From the NCBI GenBank assembly GCA_011037195.1, contig JAAEAF010002645.1:1-64000 (forward strand): a stretch of 64,000 nucleotides of DNA. The letters are read 5' to 3'. The notes below the pieces were generated by a model. The model saw only the letters and a program-made list of their open reading frames with translations. It had not been told where the DNA came from and searched no databases. Positions 27,804 to 35,689 of the stretch are shown here, piece after piece. Numbering within the stretch: the first letter of the stretch is position 1; every line of letters begins with the position of its first letter. This stretch comes from Triatoma infestans (taxonomy: Eukaryota; Arthropoda; Insecta; Hemiptera; Reduviidae). The position numbers and the translations under genes are program-made.

Positions 27804-28313
27804 ATGGCTTCGGCAGGTGTGATGATAGCAGACTTCCAGTGCTTTGTCGATAGCATGGGAGGTTTTATTATTAAAGAATTTTCTCTTTATGATCATGCAT
27901 TCAAGTCGTCAAGACATTGGATATTTAAACCACCAAAACAATACAAACAAACTGATAAAAGTAAAAGAACAAACTATTGGCTAGAAAATTACTATCATAA
28001 AATTAAATGGGAATATGGGGAGGTTGAATATGAACTTATTAGAGATATTTTCAAGTTTATTGATTGCAAATATAAATATGTTTTCGTTAAGGGTCTAGAA
28101 AAGAAAAGATTTCTATTACAACATTTATACAGATGTTGTGTAGTAAACTTGGAAGATTTTGGTTGTCCAAAAATTGATTCACTCATTGTAGATGAGAAAA
28201 GCAGCCATTGCATTGTGCATAATAATTCTAAAGAGAAATGTACTCAGTATCGAACAGAGGCTTTAAGTACATGGCTAAATTTAAATTGGATTGATTTTGG
28301 AGATTTGTTATGA
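27804..28313 (+). CDS. Polinton accessory protein, 169 aa (unassigned)
   Basis: 169 aa, starting at the first ATG. The sequence type (IADFQCFVD at the start, FIIKEFSL, HWIFKPP near 37, YVFVKGLEKKRFL near 95, NLEDFGCPKIDSL near 117, then a C/H-containing HCIVHNNSKEKC stretch) is one I associate with small proteins common in insect Polinton-like insertions. The spaced acidic residues and a late His could be a degenerate RNase H-like exonuclease (DEDD-type) fold, but that is speculation; no full catalytic set is evident. It follows the capsid gene by 31 nt. Its stop codon TGA is the first triplet of the first 42-bp repeat. Confidence 0.8.
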   Translation: MASAGVMIADFQCFVDSMGGFIIKEFSLYDHAFKSSRHWIFKPPKQYKQTDKSKRTNYWLENYYHKIKWEYGEVEYELIRDIFKFIDCKYKYVFVKGLEKKRFLLQHLYRCCVVNLEDFGCPKIDSLIVDEKSSHCIVHNNSKEKCTQYRTEALSTWLNLNWIDFGDLL

Positions 28314-28436
28314 ATGTTGGGTCAATGGCGAGGTGGAAACACCCCTAAACACTGAATGTTGGATCACTGGCGAGGTGGAAACACCCCTAAATCCTGAATG
28401 TTGGATCACTGGCGAGGTGGAAACACCCCTAAATCT
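28311..28436 (+). repeat. 42-bp tandem repeat x3 (GAAA-hairpin units), 3' of 169-aa gene
   Basis: Three units at 28311-28352, 28353-28394 and 28395-28436. Each has GGTG-GAAA-CACC, a 4-bp stem with a GNRA-type loop, extended by outer GG/CC across a bulge. The first TGA is the stop codon of the upstream gene. The first unit reads GGTCAATGGCG where the others read GGATCACTGGCG, and the same first/second distinction recurs at 29407-29488. Confidence 0.9.
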
Positions 28437-28698
28437 TGAGTGTGTGAATGAAAGAAAATTAGATTTCCAATCAATCCAACTTAAAATATTTCTCTTAGCC
28501 TAGAAACAATATTATTTTTTTTGAAATGTTTTCTTTCTTTGCCCTAAACGAAAACTGTATTGAACTTCGTATGTAATTTGAAGATAAATTTTATGTTTAG
28601 AAGGTTCACTTTTTTTATTTATATTTTCAAAGTTTTCTATTTTTTGTACATAAATTGAAGATAATTTTTTGTTTACTTTTTCGTATATTTATATTGCA
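28437..28698. other. AT-rich spacer in 3' module 1
   Basis: T-rich sequence between the 42-bp repeats and the A-rich tract, with no reading frame of interest. It occupies the same place as 29489-29636 in the second module. Confidence 0.5.
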
Positions 28699-28740
28699 TA
28701 AAAAAAAATAAAAAAAGATAATAATAATAAAAAAAAATAA
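28699..28740 (+). other. Encoded A-rich tract before ribozyme 1
   Basis: A run made of A with single T or G interruptions, including AATAAA-like words. It ends exactly where the predicted ribozyme begins. If cleavage occurs at 28740/28741, the RNA upstream would carry this tract as a templated tail. Confidence 0.6.
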
Positions 28741-28813
28741 CCTCTTCGATGTACCTCCACCTTGACGAGGTGAGGAGGCTTAAGGCAAAATACGCCGAAC
28801 TAAGAGAGGTACA
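28741..28813 (+). ncRNA. HDV-like self-cleaving ribozyme candidate 1
   Basis: The fold order matches HDV-like ribozymes. P1 is 28741-28747 (CCUCUUC) with 28772-28778 (GAGGAGG), 7 bp including one G-U. J1/2 is GA. P2 is 28750-28757 (UGUACCUC) with 28806-28813 (GAGGUACA), 8 bp. P3 is 28759-28761 (ACC) with 28769-28771 (GGU), loop UUGACGA. P3' runs straight into P1'. Next come CUUAAG, a short P4 (GC...GC, 28785-28795), then C28796 followed by GAA, as around the catalytic C75 of HDV. P1 and P2 cross, forming the pseudoknot. Weak points: the first pair is C-G instead of G-U, and P1.1 is at best one pair. Confidence 0.72.
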
Positions 28814-28815
28814 TG

Positions 28816-29000
28816 CAAGTTCCGACATGTTTGACTTGACAGAATAGGTTACGATATGCTGTTGGACAGGTTCTGGCATGCTTAGTTTAACAGGAAAACA
28901 AAATATAGGGTATCGATCATGTAGAGAGAGGTTCTTTTTCATTTATGATGCAAGAATTGAGGGGGGGGGGATACAACTCGAAATTCTATTGGCTAGTTAA
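28816..29000. other. Spacer between ribozyme 1 and last gene promoter
   Basis: Contains several ACATG/GCATG words, a G9 run around 28962-28970 and ATTCTATTGGCTAG at 28984, the inverted CCAAT motif shared with the TIRs and the polymerase promoter. No gene. Confidence 0.5.
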
Positions 29001-29070
29001 AGTGACGTCATAGGGTGGGGAGAATATCTATATAAAGGCGAAGCTCTACTGCTCTTCATTAGTTCATTAT
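28984..29070 (+). promoter_or_regulatory. Promoter of the 99-aa gene
   Basis: An inverted CCAAT motif (ATTCTATTGGCTAG), a CRE-like TGACGTCA at 29003-29010, TATATAAAGG at 29029-29038, and initiator-like TTCATTAG with A at 29058 (a second TCATTA at 29064). The start codon is at 29098. Confidence 0.72.
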
Positions 29071-29097
29071 TATAACTTGTGTTGTGCACATCTTAAG

Positions 29098-29397
29098 ATG
29101 GAATTCCAAAAAGTGCTTAGTGAGCTAAATGAGAAACGGACTTTTTGTCCTCTGACAGAACTTGTTGCTGGTGAGCCATACATTATTGTTCAACTTGAAA
29201 GGGTTAAAACCAAGTATGGAGATAGAACTGCAGCTTGTTTGGCGAAGAGTGATGGCGATGAGCTGAAAATATTTTTACCGCAGCGATTTGAATTGTCATC
29301 AGAGTTTATCGACAGCTACAATAACAATGAAACAGAATTTGTTTCATTAGTTTACTTGGGTATGAAGGGAAGACGACATGACTTACGTTTCATTTAA
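29098..29397 (+). CDS. Polinton accessory protein, 99 aa (unassigned)
   Basis: 99 aa, starting at the first ATG of the predicted transcript. The pattern KTKYGDRTAACLAK (about residues 33-46), followed by KIFLPQRFEL (about 55-64) and a terminal LVYLGMKGRRHDLRF, is one I associate with small proteins recurrent in insect genomes near mobile elements. The TKYG...LP.RF arrangement suggests a small beta-rich, possibly OB-fold, nucleic-acid-binding protein, but this is inference. The gene has its own strong promoter and its own copy of the 3' module with repeats, A-tract and ribozyme, so it is an independent expression cassette. Confidence 0.78.
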   Translation: MEFQKVLSELNEKRTFCPLTELVAGEPYIIVQLERVKTKYGDRTAACLAKSDGDELKIFLPQRFELSSEFIDSYNNNETEFVSLVYLGMKGRRHDLRFI

Positions 29398-29406
29398 TTT
29401 GTGTTT

Positions 29407-29488
29407 TGAATGTTGGGTCAATGGCGTGGTGGAAACATCCCTAAACCCTGAATGAGTCACTGGCGAGGTGGAAACACCCCCAAACTTT
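29407..29488 (+). repeat. 42-bp repeat x2, 3' of 99-aa gene
   Basis: Two units, 29407-29448 and 29449-29488 (the second 2 bp short). Unit 1 has GGTG-GAAA-CATC, where a G-C pair of the other copies becomes G-U and so preserves the stem. They match 28311-28436. Confidence 0.9.
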
Positions 29489-29636
29489 GAATGGTATGTG
29501 TGAACATTTTTTTTTTTGGTTAATATTGTGAAAAGTTCTTTTATTTAGTTTTTTTTATTGAGAACATTCTCTTAGTTTGTTAATAAAGATTATTTCATTT
29601 TTTTTCTGTTTCAATTTGATTATATTTGTAAATATT

Positions 29637-29669
29637 AAATAAAAAAAATAAAAAAATAAAAAAAAAAAA
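29637..29669 (+). other. Encoded A-rich tract before ribozyme 2
   Basis: A run of A with single T interruptions that ends directly at the first base of the second ribozyme-like sequence, as at 28699-28740. Confidence 0.6.
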
Positions 29670-29740
29670 CCTCTTCGATGTACCTTTACCTTGACGCGGT
29701 GAAGAGGCTTAAGGCATAATGCCGAACTAAAAAAGGTACA
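29670..29740 (+). ncRNA. HDV-like self-cleaving ribozyme candidate 2
   Basis: P1: 29670-29676 (CCUCUUC) with 29701-29707 (GAAGAGG), seven Watson-Crick pairs. J1/2 is GA. P2: 29679-29687 (UGUACCUUU) with 29732-29740 (AAAGGUACA), 9 bp. P3: 29688-29690 (ACC) with 29698-29700 (GGU), loop UUGACGC. J1.1/4 is CUUAAG. P4: 29714-29716 (GCA) with 29720-29722 (UGC). C29723 precedes GAA. Relative to copy 1, P2 shows a C-G to U-A double change and P1 a G-U to A-U change, so pairing is kept while sequence drifts. Cleavage would fall at 29669/29670. Confidence 0.72.
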
Positions 29741-30284
29741 AATCTAATATTTCTCCAGGTTTAGACAATTGTAAGAAGTACATTGATATGAACAAATTAA
29801 GGACATGTCCTGTTACAAAATGTCTTTTATTCCTAGATTAAGTATAATTACTTCATTTGTAAAACTGTTCATAATGTATGTAATATATTAAATAAATAAC
29901 TCAAGTATGACTCACTGTTTATTTTCCCATGTTTTAACAAGAGAAGAGGCCACTAAGGTGCATGTTCAGACATGTTCAGACAGGTACATACATGTTCGTA
30001 GTTAATGCTATTACGTAATCATTTTAAGCAGGTTCAGACATGCTGTCAAAGTTGGCAGGCAGTATTTATTTATTTTTTATATATAAAAATATGCTTCCTA
30101 AATCGATAAAAATAATTGATGTAAATAATCGATTGTTGTAATCGATATATACGTACTGGATTTCTATTGGCCAGCTGGAATTTAGCGCATGCGTAGAATG
30201 ACGTCGGAACAGCTGATTTAATTTGTGTTTTTAAATCAAGTTGGCCTTGGTGGCAGTGGGGTTAGTCCACCATTTTAATATGAA
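29741..30284. other. Right internal spacer of Polinton
   Basis: No gene. It has direct repeats around ACATGTTCAGACATGTTCAG (29968-29990), ATCGAT sites near 30101-30147, an inverted CCAAT motif at 30171, and one extra copy of the CAGCTG unit (30210-30284) just inside the TIR. Confidence 0.5.
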
Positions 30285-30609
30285 CAGCTGATTTAATTTC
30301 TTGATGGCAGTGGATTTAGTCCGCCATTTCTATATGAACAGCTGATATGTTCTTTTTTTTCTTAATAGTATTAAGTTCTACGTTAGCAGTGTATAAAGAA
30401 ATAATATCGATGATAATCGATGTGTATAATCGATAGGTAGAATCGATACATACATGCCTACTTGATAATTATTTATTTAGCAGTAGACTCGTAATTCTAT
30501 TGGCTATGCATAGTAGGTTACAGCGCATGCGCATAATTGAAACTCGTAATTCTATTGGCTAGTGCGACGCATGCGTAGAATGACGTTATAGATTGGGGAA
30601 TAGTTTGAA

Positions 30610-30680
30610 AACTGTTCAGTTGTTGGTGAGCTCGCGTAGTGTGCAGGTGACAGAGAGAGAAGCAGCAGCAGAAGGTAAGA
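30610..30680 (+). promoter_or_regulatory. Possible outward transcription start and donor in TIR
   Basis: GTTCAGTTGTTGG (initiator-like TCAGTT near 30618) is followed by a GC-balanced stretch and a splice-donor-like AAG|GTAAGA at 30672-30680. It points out of the element. The left TIR has the mirror copy near 17836-17900. No TATA box is seen. Confidence 0.3.
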
Positions 30681-31020
30681 TTTATTAATTTTTTTTTTTG
30701 AGTGGGGGTTTAGTCCTCCATTTTTTTTTTTAAAGAACAGCTGATTTAATTTGTGTTTTTAAATCAAGTTGGCAGTGGGGTTAGTCCACCATTTTAATAT
30801 GAACAGCTGATTAATTGTATAGATGGCAGTGAATTTAGCCCGCCATTTGTTTTTTGAATGAACAGCTGATTTGATGGGAGTGTAGTTAGTCCGCCATTTT
30901 TTTTCGAAAACAGCTGATTTAATTTGGTGATAAAGTCGGCCATTTTGCGGTTGGTAAAAGATTAAAAAAAAAAGAAATAATTATTTCAATTTATGATAGA
31001 TGTAATCGTTCAAAATGAGT

Positions 31021-31096
31021 AAGTGGACGAAATGGCTGAGTGGATAGCACAATGGACTAGAGAGCAGAAGGTTGTAGGATCGATCCCCAGGTAAGT
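31021..31096 (+). repeat. tRNA-like segment plus splice donor, right TIR
   Basis: ATGGCTGAGTGGATAGCACA, ATGGACTAGAGAGCAGAAGG, then GGATCGATCCC (one base shorter than the left copy in the B-box), followed by the perfect donor CAG|GTAAGT at 31088-31096. It is tRNA-derived, and the acceptor arms do not pair. Confidence 0.5.
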
Positions 31097-31234
31097 GAAA
31101 AGTTTTTTCTCTAAAATAAAAATATTCCCCCCTCGCCCAGACTGGATGAGGGGTAGGGTTCCGCCATGTTGTGGAAGTCAGCTGGTTAGGTTCCGCCATG
31201 TTGTGGGCGGGCTTAACTGGTATCCGCCATCTTG

Positions 31235-31560
31235 AGGTGGTCGCCGAATTCGGTGGAGGGGATAAGGGGCGGGGCTTAAGTGGTCATCAAAATCGCTGAC
31301 TGGTCGGTGGTGGGGGAAAGGGGCGGGGCTTAAGGCCTCGTCGAAGTCGCTGATTGGTTGATAGAAAGGAGGTGGGGGAAAGGGGGCGGGGCTTAAGGCC
31401 TCGTCGAAGTCGCTGATTGGTCGATAGAAAGGTGGTGGGGGAAAGGGGGAGGGGCTTAAGGCCTCGTCGAGGTCGCTGATTGGTCGATAGAAAGGTGGTG
31501 GGGGAAAGGGGGAGGGGCTTAAGGCCTCGTCGAGGTCGCTGATTGGTTGGTGGGCGTGGC
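31235..31560. repeat. Subterminal tandem repeat, right
   Basis: Degenerate ~60-bp units (GGGGCTTAAGGCCTCGTCGA, then GGTCGCTGATTGGTCGATAG, then AAAGG...GGGGGAAAGG). This is the inverted counterpart of 16914-17275. A long minus-strand open frame across it is a by-product of the repeat period. Confidence 0.9.
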
Positions 31561-31642
31561 CAGAGGTGGGGGGAGGGGGTGGGCGTGGCCTGGCCGCCAT
31601 TTTGTATTTGAGGTGCGCCAGAACCGGCAAAATCCCTCTACT

Positions 31643-31648
31643 AACCTT
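31643..31648. repeat. Target-site duplication, right (AACCTT)
   Basis: AACCTT immediately follows the right end CCCTCTACT and matches 16821-16826 exactly. Confidence 0.95.
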
Positions 31649-32794
31649 CAACAAACAAATAACATCAGCCTTCAACTAGCTTTCAAGCAGTAAGTGGACA
31701 AGAGTCACATGTCTTCGACCAGAATGTAAATAAGCAAGATCCGTCTACTCTAGTCAGTTCTATCAAGAAGTGTTTATACAAACGATAAATTCTCAAGCTG
31801 CTAGCTAACATTACAACATCTAAACAATAGTTAAATCAAACAGGAGTTTGAAGTCAAACAGGAGTTTTAAACTTCAAGAAATCAACGCTCTCCAGCACTG
31901 CGCACCATTTCGCTCATAGCTCGGCAAGTCTCAGTTTTTTTTCTCTTTTTTATCACTACTCATTCAGGGTAAACGGCAAAATATAAATTGTGAATCGAAG
32001 TGTCAGTAATGTTTCTTTTCAACAGCATTATCGTCATCACACCCTACTACAACAATCAATCTTAAAAGTATGATTTATTATTGAGGTAGGAGTACTGCAC
32101 AGTTTAGAAGTACATCTAGGAAATACTAATAAGAATGAACATCATAGGAAGATAGTTGGCTAGCTATATGTTCGGGGATCATTATGTCCATATGAATACA
32201 CTATACTGACACTCCAACAAACAAATTACCCCAAAAATTTCTGAAGCTAGTTCTTTGCAACCGATAGATTTAGACATAAGCAAGTTCTAACCTTTCATCC
32301 TTCCCACATACATACCAAATAAACTTAAGTCTTTGAAGAACGAACCCTAATAGCCAAACGGCTAAGCGAAATTAAGGAGAAAATGGCTATTTAGTGCAAG
32401 CTTTTGACTACCTATTGGTCCTGAACCTTTCCGCATGTTTCAGCGCACTGGGATGGAATAATACTTATCTGACACGACGCTTCAGATATGATATATCTCA
32501 TCATTACCACCTACCCGCTAGTAATGTTACTGCGCATCTGATTCGCCTAAATATGTTTACAGTATAAGTATCAAGTTTCCACTCAGTTTCCTAAGTGGAT
32601 TTCTTTAATTAGTCTTGACTACATTCTAAAGAAGAAATCTTAATAAATTAATCTTAAACCACCAATAAAAGTTTATTAACAAACCAAGGTCTACATATCA
32701 AGAAATGAAAGAATATATAGATATGAAAGAATTGGTATCATTATACCAATCTCTATTTTTACTCTACAGTATTCCTTGTTAAGTAAAACGTGTA
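31649..32794. other. Right flank, nothing recognised
   Basis: About 1.1 kb without a supported gene or known repeat. Confidence 0.4.
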
Positions 32795-32799
32795 CATTG

Positions 32800-33122
32800 T
32801 GTAATAGTATCCGAAGAGAGGGTCCAAAGCAGAGAGAGAGAGAGACAGGATCACTCTCTAGTTTAGGCCACACTAGAGTGGGAGAAACTGTTTAAATACA
32901 GCTGTGTCAGCCATAGGAGGAGTCTACCGAAGTCTTACAGCAGAGTTCATACAGCAGTCGCAACGCGTCATCAACCTTTATCTTTACCTCTCACTACCCA
33001 CTTATATATTTTAGTGTAAAGTCCAGGCAGTTTGTGTTACTTTTATATTATACAGTGTTCAGCTTCATTTCTAGTTTATTTATCTATCTAACCCAACCTA
33101 TCTCCTTCTCAAACCTATTATA
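32800..33122 (+). mobile_element. Solo LTR, same family as the miniature element
   Basis: It shares with the LTRs at 14541-15185 the core CTAGAGTGGGAGAAACTG, a TATA-like TTTAAATACAGC and GTAAAGTCCAGGCAGT, and it ends CCTATTATA. It starts TGTAATAG. ATTG flanks it at 32796-32799 and 33123-33126. A GA microsatellite lies near 32836. Confidence 0.65.
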
Positions 33123-33126
33123 ATTG

Positions 33127-34779
33127 TAAGTAACAAGTTTAAGTAGTGAGTTCCGACAGTTACACAAACGACAGTTTCCACCATTTCAACAACTGCTATT
33201 GATGAAGTGAAGTATTGGGGTCCAAGTCACTTCAAGAATTCCTTGAACAGTGTATGTTACTTGATTAGAGCTGAGGAGGATCATTTGCCACGGTTATTTT
33301 CGATCTACTTTGTGGATGATTCCGTTTTATATTATCGTAAAAATATCGGTTAACCTAAGTAATACTTTATTGAATAATTTTTTCTTCTTCTTCCCAGTTT
33401 CTTAAAAATGGTTCTATCTATTTCCTTTAATCCATTTACATATTATATAAAAAATCTACTACTTTTATTTAAAACATTTTTCTGGGAAAATTTTTATTAA
33501 GAAGGATTTAACGACGTAAGGTCCACGTCATAATTGGCATTTCAATGTAATGTTTGGTTTCAGCGTCTTGATTTAAATACCAACATTTCTTTTTCTTCTT
33601 TTTTTCAATTAAATCTGTGAAAAATTCAGTAAGACTATTCGCGTCTCTGTTTCATACCATTTTTTGTTTTAATTAAATATTGATTAAGAATCGTATGGAA
33701 TCACAAATTCACTTTATTAAATGAACAACTGTAGAGAATTAGAGAATGAAATCAATGAGGATATACGTAGGAACGCTAAAGAAGTTTACATAAAGGTTAA
33801 GAGAGCTCATCTGGAATTAATTAAAGTGAATGTAGTTAGTTCTATTAAAACAGGAAGATAACATATATGCGAATATATATATATATATATAAGTATTTTA
33901 GAGGATATTTATATAAAGTACCATCATCAGAAGGTTGGTGGTGTAAAACCCTTTTAGAAAGGTTATCCGCACGATGTATTACTCTGTCTAGTTCGATGGT
34001 AGTTGGCACAGTCTCTTGATTTCACCGTTTTAATTTCCTAGGTACATGATCCGATGTACAGAGATGGGCAAACGTGGCCTAATTAATGGACCATTCCACC
34101 TTCCCACACTACACAAAATAGGTTAGAACACTGGATGGAGAGGGTAAATTCTGTTTGTGTCCCATTCTACAAAAGCCAAACACAGAGTAACCCAGCATGA
34201 GAATTGGATACTATAGATAGATGTAACATATCGGCAAAAGAGGATACCCCCATGTCCCTTTTTCCTGCCGCTCATTGCTATAGGTGATTGGAGAATTTAA
34301 ATCATTGTCATGGAAAACGTGAGTGCAATCGCTTGGTGTCATTAGCTCAATTGTACCCCGGGCCGATTGTAATTGCTCAAACCCCTATCCCCGCCCTGCA
34401 TATATAGATAGATACACCAACTCTTGGACAAATCGCTGGCCTCTCTTGTGCCCCGCATCTGCAGACTTTTTCCGCTGATTGGTTAGTTAATTTTTTCAAA
34501 TATCTCTCTCCATATAAGAGAGATGCCCCAAGAATTATAATTTTTTTTCTTTTTTTTTAGCTTTTTTTTTTCTTCTTTATTAGCTTGTGTGTGGCGAATT
34601 TTTTGACGATTGATTCCATTACACCCTCCTATCACTCCGAATAGGCTTCAATTCCGACTGCACTCTCTCATCTTGAAGCTGTCTCTAGCGAGACAGAAGA
34701 GAAATTAAATAAAAGCTGACAATCTGAAGGGGTTAATACCAAATAAATTTTAAAGAAAACAATTGCCAAATCACCAAGT
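33127..34779. other. AT-rich stretch, nothing recognised
   Basis: No supported gene. A TA microsatellite lies at 33874-33892 and T-rich runs at 34540-34580. Confidence 0.45.
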
Positions 34780-34935
34780 TAGCCACACTAGCTCACCATT
34801 GTTAGAACAAGCAAGAGTTCTAACTAGTTACGCCACTCTTCAAGCCAGTCAACCCTACCAGTCTACTACATTCATCACGCTAGCAACATCATTCATCCTT
34901 CGCTCGGTCTCTCTATACACTCTCCTGAAACAGTA
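34780..34935 (+). repeat. Dispersed repeat (also 38880-39025 and 63160-63280)
   Basis: CACACTAGCTCACCATTGTT, then AGAACAAGCAAGAGTTCTAA, a TAGC-rich middle and CATCCTTCGCTCGGTCTCTC. Diverged copies lie at 38880-39025 (+) and 63160-63280 (-). No coding potential. Confidence 0.5.
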
Positions 34936-35689
34936 AATCGTAAAAAATATTATTTTGTTTAAGATTTGTGTGTTAAGATTTGTGTTAAGATAATTGTGTT
35001 TAAGATAACTGTGTGTTTTTCGTTCTTTCCAACTTTCAACCACCATCATCTTATTAACATTAACAAAATATTGAGGATTCGTTCACAACATTAAAAGAAG
35101 GCTTAGAAAAAAACAGCCAGTTTCCCATCAGATTCTTAAGTTGATATTACATGAATGACGTAGCAATGTGGCAATTTCAAGTCTTTTTTTTTTAAATAAA
35201 CAATGAACATAAAAGAGAAATTAAATTAGTGAAACAAAATGAAATGTTAGAACGAATGTTTTGGTTGAAACTTGATTTGTTTCTGAAAGTAATTTTCTTT
35301 TGAGAGCGCCTATTTTTTTTTTAAGGGCCAACATTTAGCGATTGCCCTGTATTTAATAAACTTAAAAACTGTTTAATTTAAATTACTTTATAATTACATA
35401 CGTTATTTTTATTTACTGCTGTTCATATTGCCTAACAATTAATTTGATATTTTAAATCTTTTGACTAAATTATTAAAATACAAAACGCGTCTATGATTTA
35501 CTTTTTCATATTTCCAAACCTATTTCTTTCAGCTTGCTTACATCTAGGCGAACTGAAATGAAGATTTCAGTCAAAATTTTAATATTGACTTTAACTTCAG
35601 TCCTTTCAGTTTTTGAATTCCTTAGCTTTATGTCTGTATTTCACAACCAGTATTTTTGAAGTTTCATGTAGTATGGCCATGTGGTGGTA
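34936..35689. other. AT-rich stretch, nothing recognised
   Basis: No gene or repeat recognised. Confidence 0.4.

Larger units (their letters stand above)
16827..31642 (+). mobile_element. Complete Polinton/Maverick (adintovirus-like) element
   Basis: A 14,816-bp self-synthesising DNA transposon or endogenous virus-like element. The ends are 5'-AGTAGAGGGATTTTGCCGG and its exact complement at 31642, with a perfect 6-bp duplication AACCTT at 16821-16826 and 31643-31648. It carries the hallmark gene set on one strand: protein-primed DNA polymerase B, packaging ATPase, integrase, adenain-like protease and a major-capsid-type protein, plus three accessory genes. None of the reading frames is interrupted and both termini are intact, so the insertion looks young and could be functional. 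A penton/minor capsid gene was not recognised. Confidence 0.95.
30285..31642 (-). repeat. Right terminal inverted repeat of Polinton
   Basis: 1.36 kb, inverted match to 16827-18230. It carries the same parts in mirror order: CAGCTG units, an ATCGAT cluster (30406-30447), two CTCGTAATTCTATTGGCTA motifs, GC-rich tandem repeats and the CCCTCTACT terminus. Confidence 0.95.

Noticed and set aside
28311..28436. 42-bp repeats as hammerhead or twister ribozymes
   Set aside because: The hammerhead core CTGATGA and the twister conserved blocks are absent. Only a GAAA-capped hairpin is supported.
28311..28436. 42-bp repeats as a CRISPR array
   Set aside because: There are no unique spacers; units are contiguous and the context is an animal genome.
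28291..28503. 70-codon frame with repeated GEVETPLN peptide
   Set aside because: It results from the 42-bp repeats in the 3' region of the 169-aa gene and overlaps that gene out of frame. The repeats are better explained as structured RNA.
31178..31675. 165-codon minus-strand open frame with repeated Pro-rich segments in the right TIR
   Set aside because: It is produced by the subterminal tandem repeats (period near a multiple of three) and crosses the element end and the target duplication. No independent coding signal.
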